Below, piece after piece: positions 7,777 through 16,639 of a stretch of 64,000 nucleotides of DNA (its first letter is position 1; each line of letters begins with the position of its first letter). The stretch spans positions 1-64,000 of the forward strand of contig SHXD01000007.1 in the NCBI GenBank assembly GCA_009693505.1, written 5' to 3'. Origin of the DNA: Limnohabitans sp. (lineage in GTDB: Bacteria; Pseudomonadota; Gammaproteobacteria; Burkholderiales; Burkholderiaceae_C). The notes below the pieces were generated by a model, which was given only the letters and a program-made list of their open reading frames with translations, was not told the origin of the DNA and searched no databases. The translations under genes and the position numbers were made by a program.

Positions 7777-9723
7777 TCAAGCTGCCGCCTTTACGGGCAC
7801 AAATGTTTGAGCATCTGAAATGTTGAGAGTGGCACTGACACTGCCTGAGCGGCCATCTTCAAACTTCACCACCGTTTCGATGAACTGGGTGGTCAAACCA
7901 CCATACAAGGCGTCTACCAAGGGCAGGTATTTCTCGGCAATGAAGCCGCGACGAACTTTGTTGGTGCGTGTGAGTTCGCCGTCATCGGCATCCAACTCTT
8001 TGTGCAGCACCAAGAAGCGACTCACTTGGCTACCCGCCAACAAGGTGTCTTCGGCCAGGTCGGCGTTGACTTGCTCAACACACTCTCTGATGAGTTGATA
8101 GACTTCTGGCTTTTGCGCCAAGTCGGTGTAACCGGCGTAAGGCAAGTTGCGGCGCTCGGCCCAGTTGCCGACCGCATCAAAATCGATGTTGATCATGACG
8201 CAGACTTTTTCGCGCTGATCGCCATAGGCCACCACTTCTTTGATGTGCGGGAAAAATTTGAGTTTGTTTTCAACATACTTGGGCGCAAACATGGCGCCGT
8301 CGTTGTTGCCCCCTTTGATACGGCCCACGTCTTTCACGCGGTCGATGATTTTCAAGTGGCCATGGCTGTCTAAGAAACCCGCATCGCTGGTGTGGTACCA
8401 GCCATCTGCTGTCAAAACTTCGGCGGTGGCTTCTGGATTTTTGTAATAGCCTTTGAGCAAGCCAGGTGACTTGACCAAAATTTCGCCATTGTCGGCCACT
8501 TTGATTTCAACACCACGGCAAGGCACACCCACGGTGTCGGCGCGTGCTTGGTTGTCGGGCTGCAAGCACACAAACACAGCCGTCTCAGTGGAGCCATAAA
8601 GCTGTTTCAAGTTGACGCCGATGGAGCGAAAGAAGGTGAACAAATCGGGGCCAATGGCTTCACCCGCGGTGTAGGCCACACGCACACGGCTAAAGCCAAG
8701 GCTGTTGCGCAGTGGGCCGTAAACCAACAAATTGCCCAAGCCATACATCAGGCTGTTGAGCAAGCCAATTGATTCGCCTTCCATGCGCTGAGGGCCAACT
8801 TTCATGGCCAAGCTCATAAAGTATTTGTAAATGTTGCGCTTAACGGCGCTGGCATCTTCCATGCGAATGCTCACACTGGTGAGCATGCCTTCAAAGACAC
8901 GAGGCGGCGCAAAGTAATAGGTGGGACCAATCTCTTTCAAGTCGATCATGACAGTGGCCGCAGACTCTGGGCAATTGACCACGTAGCCTGCCACCAACCA
9001 CTGTGCATAGCTGAAAATATTTTGTCCAATCCAGGCGGGTGGCAAATAGGCCAGCACATCTTCATTGGATGTGAGGTGATCAAATTCGGCGCCAGCTTGC
9101 GCGCGGTCAATCAAAGTACCATGCGTGTGAACCACGCCTTTAGGGTTGCCCGTGGTGCCGGATGTGAAGAACATGGCCGCCACATCTTCTTTGGTGCCAA
9201 CTTCAACTTGTTCTTTGTAAAAGTGGGGGTGTTGCTTGGAAAATGCTTCGCCAACTGCCAACAATTCGTCCACCGAGCCGAGTCCGGACTCATCGTATTT
9301 ACGCAAGCCACGTGGATTGTCAAAATAAATGCGCTCGAGCGCAGAATAGGACTCGCGCACTTCCAACATTTTGTCGACCTGCTCTTGGTCTTCCACCACA
9401 CACAAACGCACTTCAGCGTTGGTCATGGGGAACACGCATTCGGCTGCTGCGGCGTCTTGATAAAGCGGGATTGGAATGGCGCCCAAGGATTGCGCAGCCA
9501 GCATCGTGGCATATAAACGTGGGCGGTTTGAGCCCACCACAATCATGTGCTCACCCCGCTTCAAGCCCGCAAGATGCAGTCCGCAAGCCATGTGGGTCAC
9601 CATGTGGGCCATGTCTTGCCAACTGATGGCTTGCCAAATGCCATATTCTTTCTCACGCATGGCGGGCGCATTGGGGCGATCTGCGGCATGCTTCAAAAGC
9701 AATTTTGGAAATGTCGTCTGCAT
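7777..9723 (-). CDS. Long-chain-type acyl-CoA ligase (AMP-forming), first gene of the Liv-like unit
   Basis: A 648-residue AMP-forming ligase that should activate a carboxylic acid to its CoA thioester. The P-loop is AAMFFTSGTTGNPKGVVHTH (around residues 190-210), the adenylate-binding motif is LYGSTETAVFVC, and the hinge is GWYHTSDAGFLDSHGHLKIIDR. The length and a linker between the motifs match the long-chain acyl-CoA synthetase branch rather than the short ligase at 1342-2604. The gene opens the leftward unit and lies back to back with a Crp/Fnr regulator gene, 168 bases away. On the minus strand a TATAGT box (complement of 9795-9800) is a possible -10 element. The true substrate may be aromatic or aliphatic. 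Confidence 0.88.
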   Translation of the reverse strand: MQTTFPKLLLKHAADRPNAPAMREKEYGIWQAISWQDMAHMVTHMACGLHLAGLKRGEHMIVVGSNRPRLYATMLAAQSLGAIPIPLYQDAAAAECVFPMTNAEVRLCVVEDQEQVDKMLEVRESYSALERIYFDNPRGLRKYDESGLGSVDELLAVGEAFSKQHPHFYKEQVEVGTKEDVAAMFFTSGTTGNPKGVVHTHGTLIDRAQAGAEFDHLTSNEDVLAYLPPAWIGQNIFSYAQWLVAGYVVNCPESAATVMIDLKEIGPTYYFAPPRVFEGMLTSVSIRMEDASAVKRNIYKYFMSLAMKVGPQRMEGESIGLLNSLMYGLGNLLVYGPLRNSLGFSRVRVAYTAGEAIGPDLFTFFRSIGVNLKQLYGSTETAVFVCLQPDNQARADTVGVPCRGVEIKVADNGEILVKSPGLLKGYYKNPEATAEVLTADGWYHTSDAGFLDSHGHLKIIDRVKDVGRIKGGNNDGAMFAPKYVENKLKFFPHIKEVVAYGDQREKVCVMINIDFDAVGNWAERRNLPYAGYTDLAQKPEVYQLIRECVEQVNADLAEDTLLAGSQVSRFLVLHKELDADDGELTRTNKVRRGFIAEKYLPLVDALYGGLTTQFIETVVKFEDGRSGSVSATLNISDAQTFVPVKAAA

Positions 9724-9891
9724 GCGGGTCCTAAATTGTTCGCCGCCTCATCTGAATAAAGAGAGGCTTGTTGAAAACTTAGACTGAATGCTAGACTATA
9801 GTTTGACGCTAAGCTGTCATTTCGACGACAATCTAAGGCATCCTCCATTAGGATTTTCCCTAGTATTTTTAACGTATTACAGAACCTTGAC

Positions 9892-10635
9892 ATGAGATCT
9901 GACCTGTATCAAAGAAGACGGCCTCCTAACAAGGAGGAATTGGTCAATATTCCGTGGCTTTCTTTGTTGCAAGCCAAGGAGCGCGATCGCGCTGTCAATG
10001 CGCTGCGGGTGGGCGATGCAGAAAAAGGCGATTTTGTGTGCCGCGTGGGGCGCCCGGTCACTTTCTGGTTTGGCACCGTCTCGGGTCTGCTCAAAATGAG
10101 CACCGACAACGAGGATGGCCATACCATGACATTTACCGGCGTACCGCCCGGCGGTTGGTTTGGTGAAGGGACTGCTTTGAAACGCGAAGCTTATCGCTAC
10201 AACATCCAAGCCTTGCGCGCCAGTGTGGTTGCGGGTTTGCCGCTAGACACCTTTCACTGGCTGATTGACAACTCACTGGGTTTTAACCGCTTTGTCATGA
10301 ACCAGTTGAATGAGCGCTTGGCTCAGTTCATTGCGGCCAGGGAGTTTGACCGATTGAGCAATCCTGATTTGCGCGTTGCCCGCAATTTGGCGGCACTCTT
10401 TAATCCTGTTTTGTTTTCAGGTGTTGGCGATTTGCTGCGCATTACCCAACAAGAGCTTGCTTATTTGGTGGGGCTTTCCAGACAGCGCGTGAATGAAGCC
10501 ATGATTCACCTGCAAGAAAAGGAACTCATTCGGGTTGAATATGGTGGTGTTCGAATTTTGAATTTGCACGGCCTCCAAACCCGCATGATTGACCGCAGAA
10601 GCAGGGACAATCCGCCCAAAGAAAACGTTTTATGA
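9892..10635 (+). CDS. Crp/Fnr family transcriptional regulator
   Basis: A 247-residue regulator with an N-terminal cyclic-nucleotide-type beta-barrel (about residues 20-140; PPGGWFGEGTALKREAYRYN is the effector-fold core) and a C-terminal winged helix-turn-helix (ITQQELAYLVGLSRQRVNEA). There is no N-terminal cysteine cluster, so it is not an oxygen-sensing Fnr. It lies divergent from the ligase/Liv-type unit, which makes that unit its most likely target. Its stop overlaps the next start by four bases (ATGA), so translation is probably coupled to the pseudouridine synthase. The codons 11-16 region holds a palindrome, CCTCCTAACAAGGAGG, containing an internal Shine-Dalgarno-like sequence. The effector is not deducible. 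Confidence 0.88.
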   Translation: MRSDLYQRRRPPNKEELVNIPWLSLLQAKERDRAVNALRVGDAEKGDFVCRVGRPVTFWFGTVSGLLKMSTDNEDGHTMTFTGVPPGGWFGEGTALKREAYRYNIQALRASVVAGLPLDTFHWLIDNSLGFNRFVMNQLNERLAQFIAAREFDRLSNPDLRVARNLAALFNPVLFSGVGDLLRITQQELAYLVGLSRQRVNEAMIHLQEKELIRVEYGGVRILNLHGLQTRMIDRRSRDNPPKENVL

Positions 10636-11486
10636 ATCAGCTCCCGCCTAAGCCTAACTTTGCTCGCGCACCACGACCTGCCAACGCGGTTTCAAGCGCA
10701 CACCCCAGTGCTTCTGGCGCCACCACTGTCCGCTTGAACAAGCGCATGGCTGAATTGGGCCTGTGCTCTCGCCGAGAGGCCGATACCTGGATAGAGCGCG
10801 GCTGGGTCATGGTCAACGGCCAAGTGGCCGAGATGGGCATGCAGGTAGGCTCCAACGATCGCATCACGGTTGAGCCTGAAGCCCAAGCCCAACAAGAACA
10901 GCAAGTGACTGTCATTCTGCACAAACCCATGGGCTACGTGAGTGGTCAAGCAGAGGACGGGCACGAGCCTGCAATGGTCTTGTTTCAAGCGCGCAATCAA
11001 TGGACTGGCGACACCACCCGCATTCGCTTTAGCCCGGCACAATTCAAAGGCCTTGCACCTGCGGGCCGCTTGGACATTGACTCTGTGGGCCTGCTGGTCA
11101 TGACGCAAGATGGCCGAGTGGCGCGTCAACTCATTGGTGAAAACGCCGAGATGGAGAAAGAATATTTGGTGCGCGTCACTTGCGCGGGGCCGCAAGGCGA
11201 TGTTGCAGTCAATGTGCAAGCGTATTTTCCAGCGGCACAAATGCAAAGACTGTGTCACGGCTTGAGCTTGGATGGCAAGCCTTTGAAGCCGGCTCAAGTG
11301 GAATGGCAAAACCCAGAGCAACTTCGCTTTGTGCTGAAAGAAGGCAAGAAGCGCCAAATTCGGCGCATGTGCGAACAAGTAGGTCTGAAGGTTGTGGGAC
11401 TCAAACGCATTCGCATGGGCCGCATCAGCCTCGGTGCTTTGCCGGTGGGGCAGTGGCGTTATTTGGGTCCCAAAGAATCTTTTTAA
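10632..11486 (+). CDS. rluF: 23S rRNA pseudouridine synthase, RluF-like
   Basis: A 284-residue RsuA/RluB/E/F-type pseudouridine synthase, which isomerises a specific uridine in 23S rRNA. The N-terminal S4 RNA-binding domain spans about residues 34-95 (LNKRMAELGLCSRREADTWI). The catalytic domain has the motif GRLDIDSVGLLVMTQDGRVA with the active-site aspartate, and ends with GKKRQIRRMCEQVGLKVVGLKR. RluF is favoured because the protein carries the sequence HKPMGYVSGQ and a QIRRMCE tail, but RluB or a paralogue cannot be fully excluded. A 40-residue, proline-rich N-terminal extension precedes S4. It overlaps the regulator gene by four bases. Confidence 0.82.
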   Translation: MNQLPPKPNFARAPRPANAVSSAHPSASGATTVRLNKRMAELGLCSRREADTWIERGWVMVNGQVAEMGMQVGSNDRITVEPEAQAQQEQQVTVILHKPMGYVSGQAEDGHEPAMVLFQARNQWTGDTTRIRFSPAQFKGLAPAGRLDIDSVGLLVMTQDGRVARQLIGENAEMEKEYLVRVTCAGPQGDVAVNVQAYFPAAQMQRLCHGLSLDGKPLKPAQVEWQNPEQLRFVLKEGKKRQIRRMCEQVGLKVVGLKRIRMGRISLGALPVGQWRYLGPKESF

Positions 11487-11502
11487 TTTGGAGCAAAACA
11501 GG

Positions 11503-12540
11503 ATGAACTCAATATTGAAAAAAACTTGGAAAACTGCATTGGGCCTGTGCGTCTTAAGTAGCGCGCTGAGCTCTGGCGCTCAGACTGCCACCGTGAATGC
11601 CATTTGCAGCACCGATCAAAGCTGGTGCGAAATGGCGGCGCAAGCATTCACAAAAGCCACAGGCATCACGGTGCTGCAAACACGTAAAGCCACGGGTGAG
11701 GCCTTGGCCCAAATTCGTGCTGAAGCCGCCAACCCCAAAACCGACATTTGGTGGGGCGGCACAGGCGATCCATTTTTGCAAGCTGCTGAAATTGGCTTGC
11801 TCACGCCCTACCGTCCCACCTACATCAATGACCTCTACGGCTGGAGTGTTCGCCAATACGCCATGTCGGAAAACAAAGTGGGCGGCTTCTACACCAGCGC
11901 CATTGGCTTTGGTTGGAACACAGAATTGCTGAAAAAGAAAAACCTCCCTGTGCCCAAGTGCTGGGCAGATTTGATCAAGCCCATTTACAAAGGCGAGGTT
12001 GAAATTTCACACCCCGCTTCCAGTGGCACGGCCTACACCATCTTGGCAGGTCTGGTTCAACTGATGGGCGAGGAAGCCGCTTTTGAATACATGAAAAAGC
12101 TCAACGCCAATGTGACCCAATACACCCGCAGTGGCACGGCCCAAGCGCCCAATGTGGCCAAGGGCGAAGTTGCTGTAGGGATCAGTTTTATGTTTGGTTT
12201 TGACCTTTGGAAACACAACAAGTACCCCGTGCAATCTGGTGCACCCTGCGAAGGGACCAGCTTTGAAATTGGTGGCATCGCGCTCATCAAAGGCGCGCGC
12301 AACGCGGCTGCGGCCAAACAATATTACGACTGGCTCATGAGCGCTGAAGGCCAAAAAATTGGCGGTTTGGCGGGTAGCCTGCAATTTCCAGCTAACAAAA
12401 CTTTCAAGCCCGACCCGCGCATTCCATCGCTCGACGAAGTCAGGTTGATCAAGTACGACTTTGAAAAATACGGCAAGGCCGCAGAGCGCAAGCGCCTGCT
12501 AGACCGTTGGAACAAAGAAGTTGGGGCGCAAGCGAGATAA
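11503..12540 (+). CDS. Iron(III)-type ABC transporter periplasmic binding protein
   Basis: A 345-residue extracellular solute-binding protein of the AfuA/FbpA type (type-2 fold). The signal peptide spans about residues 1-26 and ends in SSGAQ. The family appears in TDIWWGGTGDPFLQAAEIGL, GGFYTSAIGFGWNTELLKKK and the end stretch RLIKYDFEKYGKAAERKRLL. The start is ATG at 11503 behind GGAG; the ORF track begins 37 codons earlier inside rluF. No permease or ATPase gene is adjacent, so it is either an orphan feeding a transporter encoded elsewhere or has a sensing role. Members bind ferric iron, but also phosphonates, sugars or polyamines; the ligand here is uncertain. Confidence 0.82.
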   Translation: MNSILKKTWKTALGLCVLSSALSSGAQTATVNAICSTDQSWCEMAAQAFTKATGITVLQTRKATGEALAQIRAEAANPKTDIWWGGTGDPFLQAAEIGLLTPYRPTYINDLYGWSVRQYAMSENKVGGFYTSAIGFGWNTELLKKKNLPVPKCWADLIKPIYKGEVEISHPASSGTAYTILAGLVQLMGEEAAFEYMKKLNANVTQYTRSGTAQAPNVAKGEVAVGISFMFGFDLWKHNKYPVQSGAPCEGTSFEIGGIALIKGARNAAAAKQYYDWLMSAEGQKIGGLAGSLQFPANKTFKPDPRIPSLDEVRLIKYDFEKYGKAAERKRLLDRWNKEVGAQAR

Positions 12541-12557
12541 CCCCGCCCCAAAGACCC

Positions 12558-12585
12558 CTTGAAATTGGCCCTCTCACCCCCAAAT
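12558..12585 (+). promoter_or_regulatory. Probable sigma-32 heat-shock promoter of htpG
   Basis: CTTGAAA at 12558-12564 and CCCCAAAT at 12578-12585 with a 13-base spacer. These match the known sigma-32 consensus (CTTGAAA, 11-16 bases, CCCCATNT) at all but one defined position. Transcription would begin near 12592 and give a leader of about 80 bases before htpG, a classic heat-shock gene. Confidence 0.7.
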
Positions 12586-12607
12586 CTGGGGGTGCGGGTC
12601 ATTTTTT
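12575..12607 (+). terminator. Terminator-like hairpin after the binding-protein gene
   Basis: CACCCCCA-AATC-TGGGGGTG forms an eight-pair stem at 12575-12594, followed after a short gap by ATTTTTT. It is well placed to end transcription of the iron-type binding-protein gene. It overlaps the -10 box of the probable sigma-32 promoter of htpG. Confidence 0.55.
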
Positions 12608-12673
12608 GACCCCGTTGCCTGATGGGCAGCACGCTGTTAACCCTATTTTCAACCCCTGTTTCTAGATTCGAAG

Positions 12674-14641
12674 ATGACTAAAAAGACACATGCATTCCAA
12701 GCCGAAGTCGCCCAACTTTTGCACTTGGTCACCCACTCCCTTTATTCCAACCCCGAAATTTTTGTACGCGAATTGGTCTCCAACGCTTCGGACGCCTGCG
12801 ACAAACTGCGCTTTGAAGCTCTGAACAACGACGCGCTGTACGAAAGTCAGCCCAATTTGGAAGTCCGTTTGTCGTTTGACACCGAGGCTCAGACCCTGAC
12901 CATTACCGACAACGGCATTGGCATGACGGCCCAAGAGGCCATCGACAACTTGGGCACCATTGCCAAAAGCGGCACCAAAGACTTTGTGAGCAAGCTCTCG
13001 GGTGATCAAAAGGCCGATGCCCAACTCATTGGTCAGTTTGGCGTGGGCTTCTATTCTGGGTTCATTGTGGCCGACAAGATCACAGTGGAAACGCGCCGCG
13101 CCGGCGCGCCTGCATCCGAGGGTGTGCGCTGGATCAGTGGTGGAACGGGCGATTTTGAAGTTGAAAACATCGAGCTCGCACATCGGGGCTCCAGCATCAT
13201 TTTGCATTTGCGCGAAGACGCACTGCAATACGCCAACACTTGGAAATTGAAAGAAATCGTTGGTAAATATTCTGACCATATCAGCTTGCCCATCTTGATG
13301 GAAAAAGAAGAGTGGAAAGATGGCGAACTGATTGGCAAGGACGAAAGCGAAGGCCGTCAACCTGGCAGCATGGTTAAAACTGGCGAATGGGAAGCCATCA
13401 ACAAGGCAACTGCGCTGTGGACGCGTCCTAAAAAGGATGTGACAGAAGAGCAGTACAAAGAGTTCTACAAACACATTAGCAAAGACTTTGCCGAACCGCT
13501 CACTTGGACTCACAACCGGGTGGAAGGCAGCACCGAGTACACGCAACTTTTGTACATTCCTTCGCAAGCACCGCAAGACTTGTGGAACCGCGAAAAGAAA
13601 GCCGGCATCAAGTTGTATGTGAAACGCGTCTTCATCATGGACGACGCAGAGGCCTTGATGCCCAGCTATTTGCGTTTCGTCAAAGGCGTGGTCGACTCTG
13701 CCGATTTGCCTTTAAACGTGAGCCGCGAGTTGCTGCAAGAAAGCCGCGACGTGAAAGCCATTCGCGAAGGCTGTACCAAGCGTGTGTTGTCCATGTTGGA
13801 AGACTTGGCCAAGCACGACGCAGCGCCCTCCACCGCTGCCGACGAAGTGACCGACGTGGTGAGCGAAGAGGACAAAGCCAAACTAGGCCAGTACACAAGT
13901 TTCTACAAAGAGTTTGGCGCAGTGCTTAAAGAAGGTTTGGGCGAAGACTTTGGCAACCGCGATCGCTTGGCCAAATTGTTGCGCTTTGCCTCTACGTCGT
14001 CCGATGAAGTCAGCGTGTCTTTGACCGCCTATAAAGCGCGCATGAAAGAAGGCCAAGAAGCCATCTACTACATCACCGCCGACACTTTGGCTGCAGCCAA
14101 GCACAGCCCGCAACTGGAAGTGTTCAAGAAGAAAGGCATTGAAGTTTTGCTCATGACCGATCGCGTGGACGAGTGGGCCTTGAACTTCTTGAACGAGTTT
14201 GACGGCACCCCCATGCAAAGCGTGGCCAAAGGCGCTGTCGACTTAGGCACCCTGCAAGACGAAGAAGAAAAGAAAGCCGCTGAAGAAGCCGCCGAAGCCT
14301 TCAAACCTTTGCTGGCCAAATTGAAAGAAGCTTTGAAGGACAAAGCCGAAGATGTGCGCGTGACCAGCCGCTTGGTGGACTCACCTGCTTGCTTGGTGGT
14401 CACCGACAATGGCATGAGCATGCAATTGGCCCGCATGCTCAAACAAGCGGGCCAAGAAGCACCTGAATCTAAGCCTGTGTTGGAAGTCAATCCTGAACAC
14501 GCTTTGGTCAAGAAGCTCGAAGGCTCCGTGCACTTCCATGACCTGGCCCATATTTTGTTTGACCAAGCATTGCTGGCCGAAGGCGGTATGCCTGCAGATC
14601 CAGCGGCTTATGTGCGCCGCGTGAACGCGTTATTGGTTTAA
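12674..14641 (+). CDS. htpG: Molecular chaperone HtpG (Hsp90)
   Basis: A 655-residue bacterial Hsp90, a cytoplasmic ATP-dependent chaperone. The N-terminal GHKL ATPase domain shows [37 protein letters not shown] and [16 protein letters not shown] (residues about 30-130). The middle domain has [20 protein letters not shown] around residue 340, with the catalytic arginine region. The C-terminal dimerisation domain follows an acidic linker ([14 protein letters not shown]). Length matches the family (about 620-650). A sigma-32-type promoter lies upstream. The TAA stop overlaps the stop of the convergent srkA gene by four bases. Confidence 0.97.
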   Translation: MTKKTHAFQAEVAQLLHLVTHSLYSNPEIFVRELVSNASDACDKLRFEALNNDALYESQPNLEVRLSFDTEAQTLTITDNGIGMTAQEAIDNLGTIAKSGTKDFVSKLSGDQKADAQLIGQFGVGFYSGFIVADKITVETRRAGAPASEGVRWISGGTGDFEVENIELAHRGSSIILHLREDALQYANTWKLKEIVGKYSDHISLPILMEKEEWKDGELIGKDESEGRQPGSMVKTGEWEAINKATALWTRPKKDVTEEQYKEFYKHISKDFAEPLTWTHNRVEGSTEYTQLLYIPSQAPQDLWNREKKAGIKLYVKRVFIMDDAEALMPSYLRFVKGVVDSADLPLNVSRELLQESRDVKAIREGCTKRVLSMLEDLAKHDAAPSTAADEVTDVVSEEDKAKLGQYTSFYKEFGAVLKEGLGEDFGNRDRLAKLLRFASTSSDEVSVSLTAYKARMKEGQEAIYYITADTLAAAKHSPQLEVFKKKGIEVLLMTDRVDEWALNFLNEFDGTPMQSVAKGAVDLGTLQDEEEKKAAEEAAEAFKPLLAKLKEALKDKAEDVRVTSRLVDSPACLVVTDNGMSMQLARMLKQAGQEAPESKPVLEVNPEHALVKKLEGSVHFHDLAHILFDQALLAEGGMPADPAAYVRRVNALLV

Positions 14642-15777
14642 ACCACCAAGAGCGGCTCTTGCATTTGCTCGATCTGCTCTTCCAACATTTGCACTTGGCC
14701 GCGCCAGTAATCTGGCGTGCCAAACCAAGGAAAGTTGATGGGGAAAATAGGATCGTCCCAACGGCGCGCTAACCAAGCGCTGTAATGCACCAAGCGCAAA
14801 GTGCGCAGCGGCTCAATCAGTGCCAACTCGCGTCGATCAAAATCGCGCACTTGCTCATAGCCTTCTAACAACATGCTCAACTGTCCTGAGCGTTGCTTGC
14901 GATCGCCAGACAACAACATCCACAAATCTTGCACAGCGGGGCCCATGCGGGCATCGTCTAAGTCAACGAAATGTGGGCCTCCGCCTGGCAAGTCGGCAGG
15001 CGTCCACAAAATATTGCCTGGATGGCAATCGCCATGCAATCGCAGCATTTGAAAATTAGGCCAGTCACTGCCATGTGCAACGCCTAGGCCATTGGCATGC
15101 ATCACATCCATGGCTTGCTGCCAAGTGTCTTGCCATGCGCGCTCTACCTCCATCGGAATGGCTTTGTTCTTGGACAGCCAATCTTTGGGCTCTTGCATGA
15201 AGGTATCGATGCTGAGTGCAGGTCGATTGTGAAATGGCTTGGCAGCACCCACAGTGTGAATGCGCGCCAAAAAACGACCAATCCATTCCAACACTTCATC
15301 GTCGTCCAACTCAGGAGGGCGTCCACCACGCCGCTCACTGACTGAAAAGGAAAAGCCTTGGAAGTCTTTTTGATTCATAGAAAAACCAGAAGCCGGTGTC
15401 TCGGACCTGTTTGCACCGTTTGCAAAAGCCTTCTGATGCAAAGTCCGTCCTTGCAAATTCAAAGGCGGCACCACCGGGACTTCTGCGGCCACCAACTCTG
15501 CCGCGAAGTCGTGCTCTTCTTGTATCTGCGCATCGGCCCACCGACCAGGCCTGTAAAACTTAGCCACCACACTGTCAGGCACAGGCGTGCCATCGGTTTG
15601 GGTCGGCGTGCGTTCTGTTTCCAAGTGGATTTGGTACACGCGGTTCTCGTAAGAACTTAATGCAGTAAGACGACCATCGCCCATCAGACCCGTGTCGGCC
15701 AAAGCGTCTAAAACAAAATCTGGCGTGAGCGAGGTGTAAGGATTGACATGGCTGTTAGCGCTTAGTTCATTGCTCAC
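14638..15777 (-). CDS. srkA: Stress response serine/threonine kinase SrkA (YihE family)
   Basis: A 379-residue aminoglycoside-phosphotransferase-fold kinase of the SrkA/YihE/RdoA family, which phosphorylates protein serine/threonine residues and counteracts stress-induced programmed death in enterics. The Brenner-type catalytic motif is [13 protein letters not shown] and the metal-binding motif is [12 protein letters not shown]. The lysine-bearing strand is [11 protein letters not shown]. The best start is a GTG at 15777, four bases after the stop of the crotonase gene, with only a weak GGAAAA ribosome binding site. Co-directional with the fatty-acid-type genes upstream, but a functional link is not evident. 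It meets htpG end to end with a four-base overlap. Confidence 0.9.
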   Translation of the reverse strand: MSNELSANSHVNPYTSLTPDFVLDALADTGLMGDGRLTALSSYENRVYQIHLETERTPTQTDGTPVPDSVVAKFYRPGRWADAQIQEEHDFAAELVAAEVPVVPPLNLQGRTLHQKAFANGANRSETPASGFSMNQKDFQGFSFSVSERRGGRPPELDDDEVLEWIGRFLARIHTVGAAKPFHNRPALSIDTFMQEPKDWLSKNKAIPMEVERAWQDTWQQAMDVMHANGLGVAHGSDWPNFQMLRLHGDCHPGNILWTPADLPGGGPHFVDLDDARMGPAVQDLWMLLSGDRKQRSGQLSMLLEGYEQVRDFDRRELALIEPLRTLRLVHYSAWLARRWDDPIFPINFPWFGTPDYWRGQVQMLEEQIEQMQEPLLVV

Positions 15778-15781
15778 AATG

Positions 15782-16585
15782 CTATTTTCCAGTGAACCGA
15801 GCTACGCGTTTTTCGATGAAGGACTGCACGCCCTCTTTGGCGTCTTCGCTGTTAGACAAGGTTTTTTGAACCGCTATAAATTCATGCATGGCAACCAGAG
15901 GTCCTTCCTCTACCGCCTTCAAAACATTTTGTCTTGTGGCCACCACGGCCATCGGCGCTTGCGCTGCTATGGCTTGTGCCATGTTCAGCGCTTCGCTCAA
16001 TTGCATTCCTGCCGGCACCACGCGCTGTACAAAATTCAAGCGCAATGCTTCTGCGCTGCCAAACTCATCGCCCGTGAGCAAATGCAACAAGGCATTGCCC
16101 GTGCCTGCGCGCTCAGCCATGCGCAAGGTGGCGCCACCCGTGGCCATGATGCCGCGCTTGACTTCCAATTGAGAGAAACGGCAATTGTCAGCAGCCACCA
16201 CAATGTCGGCCGCCAGCATCAACTCTATGCCCAAGGTGTAAGTAATGCCTTGCACCGCCACCACCATGGGCTTGGTACGGCGGCGATAGCCTTCCATGCC
16301 CAAATTCAAAGGGTCGACCAAACCCAGCGGCACGGCTTTTTCGCCGCGCTGCATGAGGGGTGCGATAGTTGGCAAATCAAGGCCCGCTGTGAAGTGCTCG
16401 CCCATGGCGTGCAATACGCCAACGCGCAATGACGGGTCGTCGTCCAGCCGCGTGTAGGCCTCGCCTAACTCGCGGTACATCTTGGGCGTGAAGCCGTTGA
16501 GCTTGTTGGGCCGGTTAATGCCGATCAACAGCACACCGCCTCTAACTTCCAAGTCAATGCCGCCTTCAGGATGAATGGTCGTCAT
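15782..16585 (-). CDS. Enoyl-CoA hydratase/isomerase family protein
   Basis: A 267-residue crotonase-fold protein that probably hydrates a 2-enoyl-CoA. The oxyanion-hole loop is seen around HFTAGLDLPT and the family stretch VQGITYTLGIELMLAADIVV lies near residue 110. The region CRFSQLEVKRGIMATGGATL keeps one acidic residue (Glu in QLEVK) at the first catalytic position, whereas the usual second-glutamate loop (GAGGTQ) is replaced by ATGGAT. Substrate class is therefore uncertain and hydrolase or isomerase activity is possible. It follows the 3-hydroxyacyl-CoA dehydrogenase gene by 54 bases, and together they look like a beta-oxidation-type pair. srkA begins four bases before a possible coupling. 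Confidence 0.85.
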   Translation of the reverse strand: MTTIHPEGGIDLEVRGGVLLIGINRPNKLNGFTPKMYRELGEAYTRLDDDPSLRVGVLHAMGEHFTAGLDLPTIAPLMQRGEKAVPLGLVDPLNLGMEGYRRRTKPMVVAVQGITYTLGIELMLAADIVVAADNCRFSQLEVKRGIMATGGATLRMAERAGTGNALLHLLTGDEFGSAEALRLNFVQRVVPAGMQLSEALNMAQAIAAQAPMAVVATRQNVLKAVEEGPLVAMHEFIAVQKTLSNSEDAKEGVQSFIEKRVARFTGK

Positions 16586-16639
16586 AGAAATCCTTGCACT
16601 CAGTTTAAACAGATCTAATCAAAACGCGCTTGCGCAAGA

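Noticed and set aside
12662-13576. 304-residue minus-strand ORF
   Set aside because: Antisense to htpG, whose motifs and length are complete.
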